The notes beneath the pieces are model-generated. The model did not search any database and was not told the origin of the DNA. It worked only from the letters and a program-made list of their open reading frames with translations. A stretch of DNA of 64,000 bases from Pycnococcus provasolii (lineage: Eukaryota > Chlorophyta > Pseudoscourfieldiophyceae > Pseudoscourfieldiales): positions 434,001 through 498,000 of the forward strand of contig CP150558.1 of NCBI GenBank assembly GCA_049487715.1, written 5' to 3'. This document shows positions 9,809 through 17,645 of this stretch, in pieces (position 1 is the first letter of the stretch; the number at the start of each line of letters is the position of its first letter). A program made the translations under genes and the position numbers.

Positions 9809-10456
9809 TTACTCCTCTGTGACGCGTGTCGCTTCCGCGTGGGCAATAGAGGGCATGCACATTGTCTCCGTGCAGCCCACCGTCGCTGCCTCCGTGTATA
9901 TATACGAGGCCGTGACGACTTCGCAGTCGTCGTTCACCTCGTCAGGGATGACGGTTGTGTGACCGGAATCCAGCGTGTCGACGCAGCTCATCATGCCCTT
10001 GCCTCCCCACTTGGGTGGTGGCGCAAAGCACAGAGCATCCACCTCGACACCGGCTCCAGCTTCAACTGAAGCAAGCATCATCGGATTGGTCACGTTCCTC
10101 GTCGCTGGATCGGTGTACTTGTTCCAGATCCAAGACGTCTTACCAGCGCTTCCAGGCGAAATTACGAATTCCAACGTATGGTCCTCGGTACCACTGAGCG
10201 TCGAGGTGGTCGTATCATACGACATGTGCGCATGTTTCGCGCGGTACGTTCCGGCGTAGTTGAGAGGTTTCCCCTGGCACTTCTCGGGCATCATCTTCTC
10301 CTTCATCATCTCCTTCATCATCATCCTCATCTCCTTCTTCGCGTCCGAATCCGTCGAGTTCGTGTTCGAGTCATCAGCGTGCACGCTTGTCAGAGCAAAG
10401 AGACACATGCTAGAGATCGCCACGACGAGAAACAAGAGCTTCGACGACATCGTCAT
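9809..10456 (-). CDS. Small secreted protein, unrecognised
   Basis: 215 codons; ATG at 10456 with a second ATG two codons later. Residues ~5-27 are a textbook signal peptide (LLFLVVAISSMCLFALTSVHA, with an AxA-like cleavage site before Asp). A Met/Lys/Glu-rich helix (MRMMMKEMMKEKMMPEKC) follows, then a ~140-residue domain with six cysteines, Trp and several NxT/S sites (NVT, NST), consistent with a disulphide-bonded extracellular or vacuolar protein. No family recognised. It is convergent with SSRP1 and divergent from the Nudix gene (188 bp between starts). Confidence 0.7.
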   Translation of the reverse strand: MTMSSKLLFLVVAISSMCLFALTSVHADDSNTNSTDSDAKKEMRMMMKEMMKEKMMPEKCQGKPLNYAGTYRAKHAHMSYDTTTSTLSGTEDHTLEFVISPGSAGKTSWIWNKYTDPATRNVTNPMMLASVEAGAGVEVDALCFAPPPKWGGKGMMSCVDTLDSGHTTVIPDEVNDDCEVVTASYIYTEAATVGCTETMCMPSIAHAEATRVTEE

Positions 10457-10644
10457 CGATAGTACTTAGGAAACAAAAGTGAAGGGATCAAAAATGTCAC
10501 ATACATACGAAAACTCAATACTGTACCAGGGGATATTTCTCGGAGCGAATTCGCATCCCCCGCGGGGGGGCCCCTCTCAAAAACCCTCTCCAAAAAAAAT
10601 CAAACTAAAAAGTTACGATATTTTATTCAACCTTCTCACTTGCG

Positions 10645-11559
10645 ATGCTCTCTCGCATGCACTTGCGCGTTCGCATGATGCGCCACCCAAGCATTAATGT
10701 TCGCATGTGCCACCGTGTTTGCATACACGTGCGTGGCCTTCGTAAGCATAGTGCTCTTGGTGGTCTTGGTGGTGAGTGTTACACTCAGTCAGGCTTGGTG
10801 TGTTGTTGTAAGTCGTCATCGTCATCATCCGCATCATGCGTTGGCACTGGTGGTGATCTTGGCACTGGTGATGGTCCGTTCGACAGGGATGGGTTGAATC
10901 ATGGCTTCGTTTCCGATAATCTTCCACCAAGCTTGCTGAACGATACGAAGATATCTGTCGTGCACGAACGTGTCACCCACGACAGGTACATCACGCTGTA
11001 CGACCGAAAGGTGCACTTCGAGTCGAAACATATGGGGTCCACCAGCTTAGACTATGATGTCGTCGGACACCCGAAAAGCAACTTCAGGTTCGCGTGCGTC
11101 ATGCCTGTGCGCGTCGACAAAGAACATGGCACCGTCACGACGACAGTCGTGTGGGAGTACGCGCAAGGACTGAATACGCTGTGCGCGACATTTCCCACCG
11201 GAGGTTTCGACGCTAGCAAGCATGACAGCATCGTCGACACAGCGCGTGCCGAGCTCGCGGAGGAGGCGCGGTTATCGGGAGGCGAATTGACGTGCCTCGT
11301 GGACGCGGACAACCACCCTGGCCTCGTGGAGACGAAGTGGTGTCGCAACCGCTTCTACCCATTCCTGTGCGTGGGTGCTGAAACGATACGTGACAACCCT
11401 CCACCCAGAGACCTGGAGGAGGACTTGAGCATGCGCGTCTGCGAGGTTTCCTTGGTCGACCTAAAGCGTTTGCTGAAGAGTGGCGACATGTTGCCACCGA
11501 GCGTACACACCGCATATCTTGGCTTGGAAGAATTAGCACGAAGAGGAGTTCACGTTTGA
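10645..11559 (+). CDS. Nudix hydrolase
   Basis: 304 codons from the ATG at 10645. The Nudix box is GGFDASKHDSIVDTARAELAEEARL (DNA about 11200-11275). The Glu pair and spacing of GX5EX7REUXEEXGU are largely kept, but the canonical Arg before the first Glu is displaced (ARAEL rather than xREL). The region before it (VVWEYAQG, TFPTGGF) is the strand arrangement of ADP-ribose/nucleoside-diphosphate-sugar pyrophosphatases, so the substrate is probably a nucleoside diphosphate derivative. The first 90 residues are not conserved. In a second frame at 10697-10771 there is a strongly hydrophobic signal-anchor-like segment ending at GTGAGT, and a 41-nt GT-AG excision (10772-10812) would join it in frame to the Nudix frame; this alternative start is unproven. 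UGUAA follows at 11598. Confidence 0.72.
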   Translation: MLSRMHLRVRMMRHPSINVRMCHRVCIHVRGLRKHSALGGLGGECYTQSGLVCCCKSSSSSSASCVGTGGDLGTGDGPFDRDGLNHGFVSDNLPPSLLNDTKISVVHERVTHDRYITLYDRKVHFESKHMGSTSLDYDVVGHPKSNFRFACVMPVRVDKEHGTVTTTVVWEYAQGLNTLCATFPTGGFDASKHDSIVDTARAELAEEARLSGGELTCLVDADNHPGLVETKWCRNRFYPFLCVGAETIRDNPPPRDLEEDLSMRVCEVSLVDLKRLLKSGDMLPPSVHTAYLGLEELARRGVHV

Positions 11560-11597
11560 GTCCTAATGCTATTTTTTGTATGTACCTATTACACGAC

Positions 11598-11602
11598 TGT
11601 AA
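11598..11602 (+). terminator. UGUAA poly(A) signal of the Nudix gene
   Basis: TGTAA 39 bp after the stop at 11559, inside the 85-bp gap between two convergent genes. Confidence 0.4.
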
Positions 11603-11644
11603 AACGAACTACTTGAAAGAACAACACAGTGTAAGGCACGCAAC

Positions 11645-12973
11645 CTAAAGCTGACGTCGCGCATACTCCGCATGCGCCTGCTCGAGAGAGCGCTGCGCCT
11701 CCTCGCTCCATCCAGCCGTCTCTGTAATTCTTCCCCAGCAGAACGGTGCGCCAGCACGCTCCACATCTGGAGAAATTAGCACGTGACGTATGCACATCTC
11801 GTCTGACGTGCTCAGTCCACCCGCCGTCCAGCGTTCGCCGCGCTCGTACAGGCAGTGCGTCTCCAGGACGTCGCCACGTTCGATGCGTGTCGGAGGATCG
11901 AGACCAACAAGCGGCTGACTGTGGTACGTGAATGGCGACGTGTCGCCGAGGTACGCGACGTTGTCGTTCGTGTCGTTGCCGCTGCTGCGTCGAACGATGC
12001 TGTACTGCCGAGTGCAGAGCGCATGCGCGTGACTTCGAAATGCCCAAGCATCTGTCGGATCAGCGTTCCACGTGCATGTATGAACGACGTCGACGACGTC
12101 GTCGTCGTCGTTGTTCTTGTTACGACGTGCCGGTGGTATGGCGAATCCAACAGCAATAGGACCCAGTTGCATTTCTCCGACGTCCGCTTTCCTCAAGTCT
12201 GGCGTGATCTGCAGGCGAAATCCAGCCTGCGAGGTGTTGTTTGCGTCTAAAGATTCGTTGTTGTGATGATACTGCACGACGACAAACTTTCGTCCTGGTC
12301 CCACACGAAATCCCGCGTCGCTCGGCGTCCTGAATGCGCCGTTCGGCCCATTGCCCCACCCTCCCGGTGTCCATCCTCCAATCATCGTGTCGCATGCACT
12401 CGGCGGCATGGGTTCGCACGGAACGCGCTGTCCGTTCGTGACTGGTCGTGCGCCTATGTATGCGCCCCACGGCGTATCTCTGGTGCGGCACGTCATCATG
12501 ATGCTGTGGTGTAGCGTTCTTTGCGATACGGGCGGTATGACTGCTTCCCATCCGACGACGTGGTAGTCCTGGTCTGCGGGTACTTCATAGAAAACGCAGA
12601 AGTACGTTGTGATTCTGTTCGCAGAGAGCGTTTGTGGTTCGTCAGGTACGAATAGAAGTTCTTGTTTCGTTTCGTTCGTTAGGTACGGCGACCACGACGA
12701 CGACTTCAGGTTTCGCCGACGGTGCTGATGGTAATGGTGTTGTGGTGCTGCCGGTTCTTCTTCTTCTTCTGTGTTGCTGCTGACACCACCACCCTTGAAG
12801 TTGACGACTGCGTGATGTGGTGGACTTATGATGGTGGTGGCGGCATGTGCTGGTGCAACTTTACTACTATTTTCCACCACCGCCACCGCCGCCGCCGCCG
12901 CCCAGCTGAATTTGATGATTAAGTTGGTGATGATGACGTTGATGAGCATCATCACGATGGAGCGTACGTACAT
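11645..12973 (-). CDS. Copper type II ascorbate-dependent monooxygenase (DBH/PHM/MOXD1-like)
   Basis: 442 codons from the ATG at 12973; the frame upstream has only a TTG. Residues ~2-35 form an N-terminal hydrophobic signal/anchor. The enzyme family uses two copper sites (CuH and CuM), ascorbate and O2 to hydroxylate small amines or glycine-extended peptides in the secretory pathway. All six ligand positions can be matched by eye: HH at 155-156 (HHSIMMTC), a His in QYHHNN at 236/237, the H-x-H pair at 315 and 317 (RSHAHALC), and Met393 in SDEMC. Six or more cysteines fit the usual disulphides. Overall order matches DBH/MOXD1 better than PHM because no peptide-lyase domain follows. Three NxT/S sites suggest lumenal exposure. 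Substrate unknown. Confidence 0.87.
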   Translation of the reverse strand: MYVRSIVMMLINVIITNLIIKFSWAAAAAVAVVENSSKVAPAHAATTIISPPHHAVVNFKGGGVSSNTEEEEEPAAPQHHYHQHRRRNLKSSSWSPYLTNETKQELLFVPDEPQTLSANRITTYFCVFYEVPADQDYHVVGWEAVIPPVSQRTLHHSIMMTCRTRDTPWGAYIGARPVTNGQRVPCEPMPPSACDTMIGGWTPGGWGNGPNGAFRTPSDAGFRVGPGRKFVVVQYHHNNESLDANNTSQAGFRLQITPDLRKADVGEMQLGPIAVGFAIPPARRNKNNDDDDVVDVVHTCTWNADPTDAWAFRSHAHALCTRQYSIVRRSSGNDTNDNVAYLGDTSPFTYHSQPLVGLDPPTRIERGDVLETHCLYERGERWTAGGLSTSDEMCIRHVLISPDVERAGAPFCWGRITETAGWSEEAQRSLEQAHAEYARRQL

Positions 12974-13006
12974 AAAGGTATGCCTCGATGATGTGCAAAA
13001 CACCAA

Positions 13007-13868
13007 AACAAAGAAGAAGCACAGTTCACAACAACTGTGTGAGCCTCACACACAAATACTAAGCGAATACTACAATAGTGAAGTGTGAACTACTTGTTAC
13101 TCGACAGCAGAGTGACAGAGTAGTGACAGAGTGACAGAGTGACACGGGCACACATGTGCACGTGCACGTGAGACACTTTTGCTGCATCCCATGGGGCATC
13201 CTTCTGATGATGATGCGTGCGTGACATGCCTGTTTTAATGATGAAGGGGGGGCCCCACCAGTTGTAAAAAGTACCCTCTCGAATGTATCGTACTTCGCAA
13301 ACCTTTAGCGGAATCCTGTTTGTTTGTTTGGGGGTTGGTTGGCGGCAGTTCCGTTCGGGGTTGGGAGTTCGGGGTTGGCGGGAGTTCGGGGTTGGCGGGA
13401 GTTCGGGGTTGGCGGGAGTTCGGGGTTGGCGGGAGTTCGGGGTTGGGGTCGGGAGTTCGGGGTTGGCGGGAGTTCGGGGTTGGGTTGGAAGTTCGGGGTT
13501 GGCGGGAGTGAGTTCGGGGCTGGAACAAGAGGGAGGGAGGGGCGCTGGAACAAGAGGGAGTTCGGGGCGCTGGAACAAGAGGGAGGGGAGGGGGGAACAA
13601 GAGGGAGGGGGGGGGGAAACAAAAGGAGTGGGAGTTGAAGAGGGGATTCCCCGTTGGACGTATTCTCTAGTAGGATCGGGAGGGAGGGGAGTTCCCTGTT
13701 CCGCCTCCCCCTTCCTTCCGCCTCCCCCCCTTTGCCTTTTTCCCGACCTGTAATAACCTGTACGGGAGGGGAGGTGGCGGCCGCCTCATTTTTCGTTCAA
13801 TCTTCATCGTGGAATCATTCTTCGAAGCCACTCGAGTACTCGACTTCCACGACATAAGCTTCTATAAG
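13007..13868. other. Intergenic, repeat-rich, no gene supported
   Basis: Between the divergent monooxygenase and PNO1 genes. It contains GTGACAGAGT repeats (13100-13142), the 17-bp minisatellite at 13340-13512 and a purine-rich GAACAAGAGGGAGGG stretch (13515-13640). Frames with hundreds of Pro/Asn/Arg or Gly/Val residues here are translations of the repeats. Confidence 0.6.
13340..13512. repeat. 17-bp minisatellite
   Basis: About nine tandem copies of GGGAGTTCGGGGTTGGC, with a few variant units. Because 17 is not a multiple of 3, every frame reads as a different repetitive peptide, which explains the stacked frames on both strands. G-rich tracts could form G-quadruplexes. Confidence 0.88.
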
Positions 13869-14558
13869 ATGGCGTCGGCATCCATGATGGTGACAGATGT
13901 GTCAACTACTACTTCATCACAGAAGGGGAAAGTGTCATCATCAGGACAGCCTCCTCAAAAACAAAAAATAACGTTTCGTCGTATACCTGTACCTGCACAC
14001 CGCATGACCCCGTTGAAAAATAGCTGGATGGATTTGTATGTTCCCGTCACATCGCGAATGAATTTACTCATGAGAATGAACCTTGTTAAGAAATGTGTGG
14101 AACTGAAAATGCCGAAAGTGAACGTGGAAAACTCAACCTCCACCTCAGAGGGGGGTAAAGCGAAACAGGCGAAACCTCCGCCAGAACCTTCCGCGCTCCA
14201 GAAATGTGCGGACTTCGTCGCGGCGTTCCTCCTTGGATTCGAAGTCAGAGACGCACTCGCACTGCTCCGTCTCGATGACCTGTACGTCGAGAGATTCGAA
14301 GTGAAGGATGTCAAGACGCTGCGCGGAGAACACATGGCGAGGTGCATCGGACGTCTCGCAGGACGAAACGGCGCGACGAGATTCACGCTCGAGAACGCGA
14401 CGCGAACTCGCATCGTCGTCGCCGACACGCACATTCACATCTTGGGAAGTTACGCGAACATCAGGGTGGCTCGTGACGCCATATGCAGCTTGATTTTGGG
14501 AAGTCCGCCGAGTAAGGTGTTCGCGAGACTAAGGGCGGCGGCTGCAAGGCTCAACTGA
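13869..14558 (+). CDS. PNO1: PNO1/Dim2, small-subunit ribosome assembly KH protein
   Basis: The frame is open from 13809, but the ATG at 13869 (MASASMMV) is preferred, giving 229 residues, close to the family's usual 220-270. Conserved blocks: RRIPVPAHRMTPLKNSWMDLYVPV at the start of the domain, then ALQKCADFVAAFLLGFEVRDALALLRLDDLY, FEVKDVKTLRGEHMARCIGRLAGRNGATRFTLEN (KH-like core), THIHILGSYANIRVARDAICSLILGSPPSKVF. This is the PNO1/Dim2 signature. The protein binds 20S/18S pre-rRNA near the 3' end and recruits Dim1 and Nob1 in the nucleolus and pre-40S particle. An insertion of ~20 Ser/Thr/Lys residues lies between the first and second conserved blocks. UGUAA follows at 14576. Confidence 0.95.
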   Translation: MASASMMVTDVSTTTSSQKGKVSSSGQPPQKQKITFRRIPVPAHRMTPLKNSWMDLYVPVTSRMNLLMRMNLVKKCVELKMPKVNVENSTSTSEGGKAKQAKPPPEPSALQKCADFVAAFLLGFEVRDALALLRLDDLYVERFEVKDVKTLRGEHMARCIGRLAGRNGATRFTLENATRTRIVVADTHIHILGSYANIRVARDAICSLILGSPPSKVFARLRAAAARLN

Positions 14559-14575
14559 CGACCTCATTACTCGAC

Positions 14576-14580
14576 TGTAA
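14576..14580 (+). terminator. UGUAA poly(A) signal of PNO1
   Basis: TGTAA 18 bp after the stop at 14558. Confidence 0.5.
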
Positions 14581-14673
14581 CGCAATACAACCTTCTTGGC
14601 AAGTACAAAGTATTTAGTATGTGTGGACGGTAAAAATTACAAATATGTGTACACTGCACTGTACCGACTATCC

Positions 14674-15456
14674 TTACGATGACTGCGGCGGCGGCGTCGC
14701 GAGCACGACGCTTATCGTGTCGCGGTGAAGCCACGCACCACCGGGCTCGACACGCACGTTCCACCCGCGGTCGGCGAGAGTTGTTAGCAGCGCGCGGTTC
14801 GCCGAGTGTCGGCCAACCGCGCCGTCGAAGCTCGCGAGGAGCACGCCACGACCTTGCAAGCACCGTGACGCTGCATTCACGAGCTGTGGAACCACCTCCT
14901 CGTCGTAAGCCACCTCAGACGCGAGAACGACGTCCGCGCGCGGCGCAAGGTCCTTCTCATCACTCCAGTCGAAGACGTGAACGTCAACGGCGGTTGGCAA
15001 GTTCCCACATGCGTTTGTACGCAGCAAAGGCTGGAGTTCTTCGCGGTCCGTGAGCACGACGTGAGAGGCACCGCAGTGCGCGGCGGCGATTCCGACGAGA
15101 CCACACCCTGCACCTAGTTCGACGACGCGGCAGTTGGTGACGAGTTGCCGGTGTGCGTGAATGTACCGGGCAAGCGCAACAGCCGCGTCCCACACCGTGG
15201 CACCTGTGGCTGACTCTCGCTCTGTCGTGGTCAGCGAAGCCGTGTCATGGTTCGTGGCTGTGTCGTCGCACCGCGCCGCCAGGCGCGGCGCCTGTTGAAT
15301 GCATATATTGAGTTGTTCGTGAACTTGGATACACAGAGATGTTGCTGCGTGGTTGACAAGCGAAGGCTCTTCCCAGATGGATGATCCCAAACTACGCCAT
15401 TGAACGGCATCCCCCTCCTCCGAAGTCGAAGAAGTCTTCAACAAGGTGTCCATCAT
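14674..15456 (-). CDS. Class I SAM-dependent methyltransferase (METTL21/FAM86-type lysine methyltransferase family)
   Basis: About 260 codons from the ATG at 15456; the frame opens with GTG at 15480. The domain order fits the Methyltransf_16 family: a short substrate-side strand (SSIWEEPSL), then TGATVWDAAVALARYI, motif I VVELGAGCGLVGIAAA (SAM binding), post-I acidic VVLTDREE, and the post-II DVVLASEVAYDEEVVPQL. In METTL21-type enzymes the corresponding motif is (D/E)xxY, seen here as SEVAYDEE. These enzymes methylate lysines on chaperones, elongation factors or AAA ATPases; which one applies here cannot be read. An unusual His/Asn/Thr-rich insert (DNA about 15210-15280) lies before the Rossmann core. 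It shares a 144-bp divergent promoter region with the voltage-sensing phosphatase. Confidence 0.82.
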   Translation of the reverse strand: MMDTLLKTSSTSEEGDAVQWRSLGSSIWEEPSLVNHAATSLCIQVHEQLNICIQQAPRLAARCDDTATNHDTASLTTTERESATGATVWDAAVALARYIHAHRQLVTNCRVVELGAGCGLVGIAAAHCGASHVVLTDREELQPLLRTNACGNLPTAVDVHVFDWSDEKDLAPRADVVLASEVAYDEEVVPQLVNAASRCLQGRGVLLASFDGAVGRHSANRALLTTLADRGWNVRVEPGGAWLHRDTISVVLATPPPQSS

Positions 15457-15600
15457 TACACCATACTTGATTGAGCACACACACCTGTACGGAAAGTGAA
15501 GTTAAGGGGAGGTGTGCCCGCCGCATTCCACCAACCAGATGCCGCTTTTTCAGAGGGGGACTAAAAAGGGGTATGGTCGGGGGCGTCCGGGTCATGTACA

Positions 15601-17529
15601 ATGCGGCACCACGGCGATGGCACGCGACATCCATGTCTGTCAAGCTCGACGTTTGCGAATCCCGTATTTGACGGTGCAGGTGAAGGAGGGGAGGACAAAC
15701 ACGAAGAAGAAGGAAGCAACACCACCAGCGGCGGCGGCAGAAGAAGAAGAGAAAGCGGCGTGGGTGCTTTGGTACCCGTACGACTCTCAGACGACTACAC
15801 GAACAACGGCAATGGCGCGGTTTTGCAAGTGCAAACGTACGCGGAGCAGTACAACTTAGACTCCAACTCGAACGGCGACTCGGGGAACTCGCGCGTGCGG
15901 CAGCTCGTGTACAGCATACCCGTGCAAGCTGCCGTCACGCTGCTCATCATCTTCGACGCAGTGCTCTTGGCTGTCGACCTGAGCTTAAACGTGCAGGACA
16001 AGGGCAGCTTGCAGTGGGTGGACGCCGTCACCGCCGCGATTCTAATTTTGCTTATCGGCGAGGTCGCACTCAGGTACGTCGCCGACGGACATAGCCGCTT
16101 CTGCCGAGACCTTTGGAACTTCGTCGACCTCGCGGTACTGCTTGCAAGCCTTGCGCTCGTGTTTACCGGTCTCGAGGAGGAGGGACGCATCGCCGCCGTG
16201 GGGTACTTTGGACGAACCGTGAGGCAGCTCATACGGCTCAGCCGTGTAGTCAGGCTGTTCACACGTGCGAAGGGCGCCGCCGAGGCGCAGGCGGTGGCGG
16301 CGAGGCGCATAATCGGAGGCAACAAGAAGCGCTTCGTGGACCAGTCGTTCGACCTCGACCTCGTGTACATTACGCCGAACATCATCGCCATGAGCTGCCC
16401 GTGCGAGGGACGGCGTGAATACTACCGCAACCCTCTCCGTGAGGTGGCACGGTTCCTCCAGGAACGACACAAGCAGGCCTTTCACGTCTACAACTTTTGT
16501 CCCGAGCTGCCGTACCGCCACGAGCCACTCGGTGGCCGTGTCACCTGCTTCGACGTGCAGGACCACACGCCGCCAAGACTTGCGCAGCTTTGCCGCTTCT
16601 GCAGCGAATGCTTCGACTTCCTCATTGACAACAGCAACACGGGCGACGCCATGCTCGACGTTACGCGTGTTGCCGCGGTGCACTGCCGAGGTGGGAAAGG
16701 ACGAACGGGAACAGCCGTGGCAGCATACCTTCTGTACAGCGGCCAGTGCTCGACAGCCAACGAGGCGCTTGACCTCTTCGCGCGCAGGCGAACAGACCTA
16801 ACAAAGTCGGGCAAGCTGCAGGGTGTGAAGAATCCAAGTCAGCGGCGTTATGTGCGTTACTTCGATCAGTATCTCAAACAGCAGAGATTAGCGCTGCAGG
16901 CGAGGCTATCCACGCGAGGGGACGATGCCGCACCTCCCACGACGCCCGCAGGCGTGCCACACCCGCTGCCGATGCCAAGTGCACGGCCAATTCGTCTCGA
17001 GCGCCTGTGCGGACGCGACGTGCTCTGCCCATCGTACTTCCCTCGTGCCGACGGCCTGAGGCTGAAGGTAACGGTTTCATGCATTTCAGACGAGAATGAG
17101 AGCGCATTTCTCGGGGATGCGGAGAGCGACGCGGGTCCTGTGATCAACGCGACCGGATCCGGATTCGACATTAATCTCGGCGGCTTCCGTGTGGGAGGTA
17201 ACGTGCGTGTGAACTTGTGGAATGCTGACGAATATCGCGCCGTGGGAAAGCGGCGGAAAAAGACGATGGGTATTGTCAGACGTTTCCTCGATGCCGGCAC
17301 TCCGATGGAGACAGCGGGAGGCGATGATGGCGAGGAGGAGCTTTGCGAGGCTGGCAAGGAGCCTGGCATACTCGCATTTTTCTGGGTTCACACCGCAATG
17401 ATGGCCGGAAGCGGTGACACGGTTGTGCTGACGGTCGGGCAGCTCGACAAAGCAAACAAGCTGAAAAACAAGCTCATACATCCTGACGGCCAGATTGTGC
17501 TCAAACTTAAGTATGACGAAATGGTGTAA
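15601..17529 (+). CDS. Voltage-sensing phosphoinositide phosphatase (voltage sensor + PTEN + C2)
   Basis: 642 codons from the ATG at 15601. Residues 1-95 are a polar cytosolic tail. S1 about 103-128 (LLIIFDAVLLAVDLSL), S2 about 139-160, S3 about 170-189 (DLWNFVDLAVLL), S4 about 203-222 with arginines at 205, 208, 212, 215, 218 and 222, the charge ladder of a voltage sensor. No pore helix follows. A basic linker (AARRIIGGNKKRF) leads to FDLDLVYITPNIIAM, the PTEN entry motif. The P-loop is HCRGGKGRTG with catalytic C362 and R368; D321 lies in DHTPP (WPD-like) and NPSQRRYV is the TI loop. A C2 domain spans about 455-642. Position 364 is Gly, as in Ciona VSP, where PTEN has Ala126. The protein should dephosphorylate PI(4,5)P2/PIP3 when the membrane depolarises. 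It is tail-to-tail with a CLC gene (116 bp). Confidence 0.93.
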   Translation: MRHHGDGTRHPCLSSSTFANPVFDGAGEGGEDKHEEEGSNTTSGGGRRRRESGVGALVPVRLSDDYTNNGNGAVLQVQTYAEQYNLDSNSNGDSGNSRVRQLVYSIPVQAAVTLLIIFDAVLLAVDLSLNVQDKGSLQWVDAVTAAILILLIGEVALRYVADGHSRFCRDLWNFVDLAVLLASLALVFTGLEEEGRIAAVGYFGRTVRQLIRLSRVVRLFTRAKGAAEAQAVAARRIIGGNKKRFVDQSFDLDLVYITPNIIAMSCPCEGRREYYRNPLREVARFLQERHKQAFHVYNFCPELPYRHEPLGGRVTCFDVQDHTPPRLAQLCRFCSECFDFLIDNSNTGDAMLDVTRVAAVHCRGGKGRTGTAVAAYLLYSGQCSTANEALDLFARRRTDLTKSGKLQGVKNPSQRRYVRYFDQYLKQQRLALQARLSTRGDDAAPPTTPAGVPHPLPMPSARPIRLERLCGRDVLCPSYFPRADGLRLKVTVSCISDENESAFLGDAESDAGPVINATGSGFDINLGGFRVGGNVRVNLWNADEYRAVGKRRKKTMGIVRRFLDAGTPMETAGGDDGEEELCEAGKEPGILAFFWVHTAMMAGSGDTVVLTVGQLDKANKLKNKLIHPDGQIVLKLKYDEMV

Positions 17530-17645
17530 GAATAGACCCACTTTAGTATTTTTTTTAATGTTTCAACAGGTGAAGAATAAATGAAATTATTGTTAGCTAC
17601 AAAGATCTAGGGTAAGGTAGTATAGCAGTTGGTTTTTGAGTTCGT

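Noticed and set aside
13090-13640. Pro/Asn/Arg-rich and Gly/Val-rich frames on both strands
   Set aside because: Translations of the 17-bp minisatellite; all frames are open because the repeat lacks stop codons.
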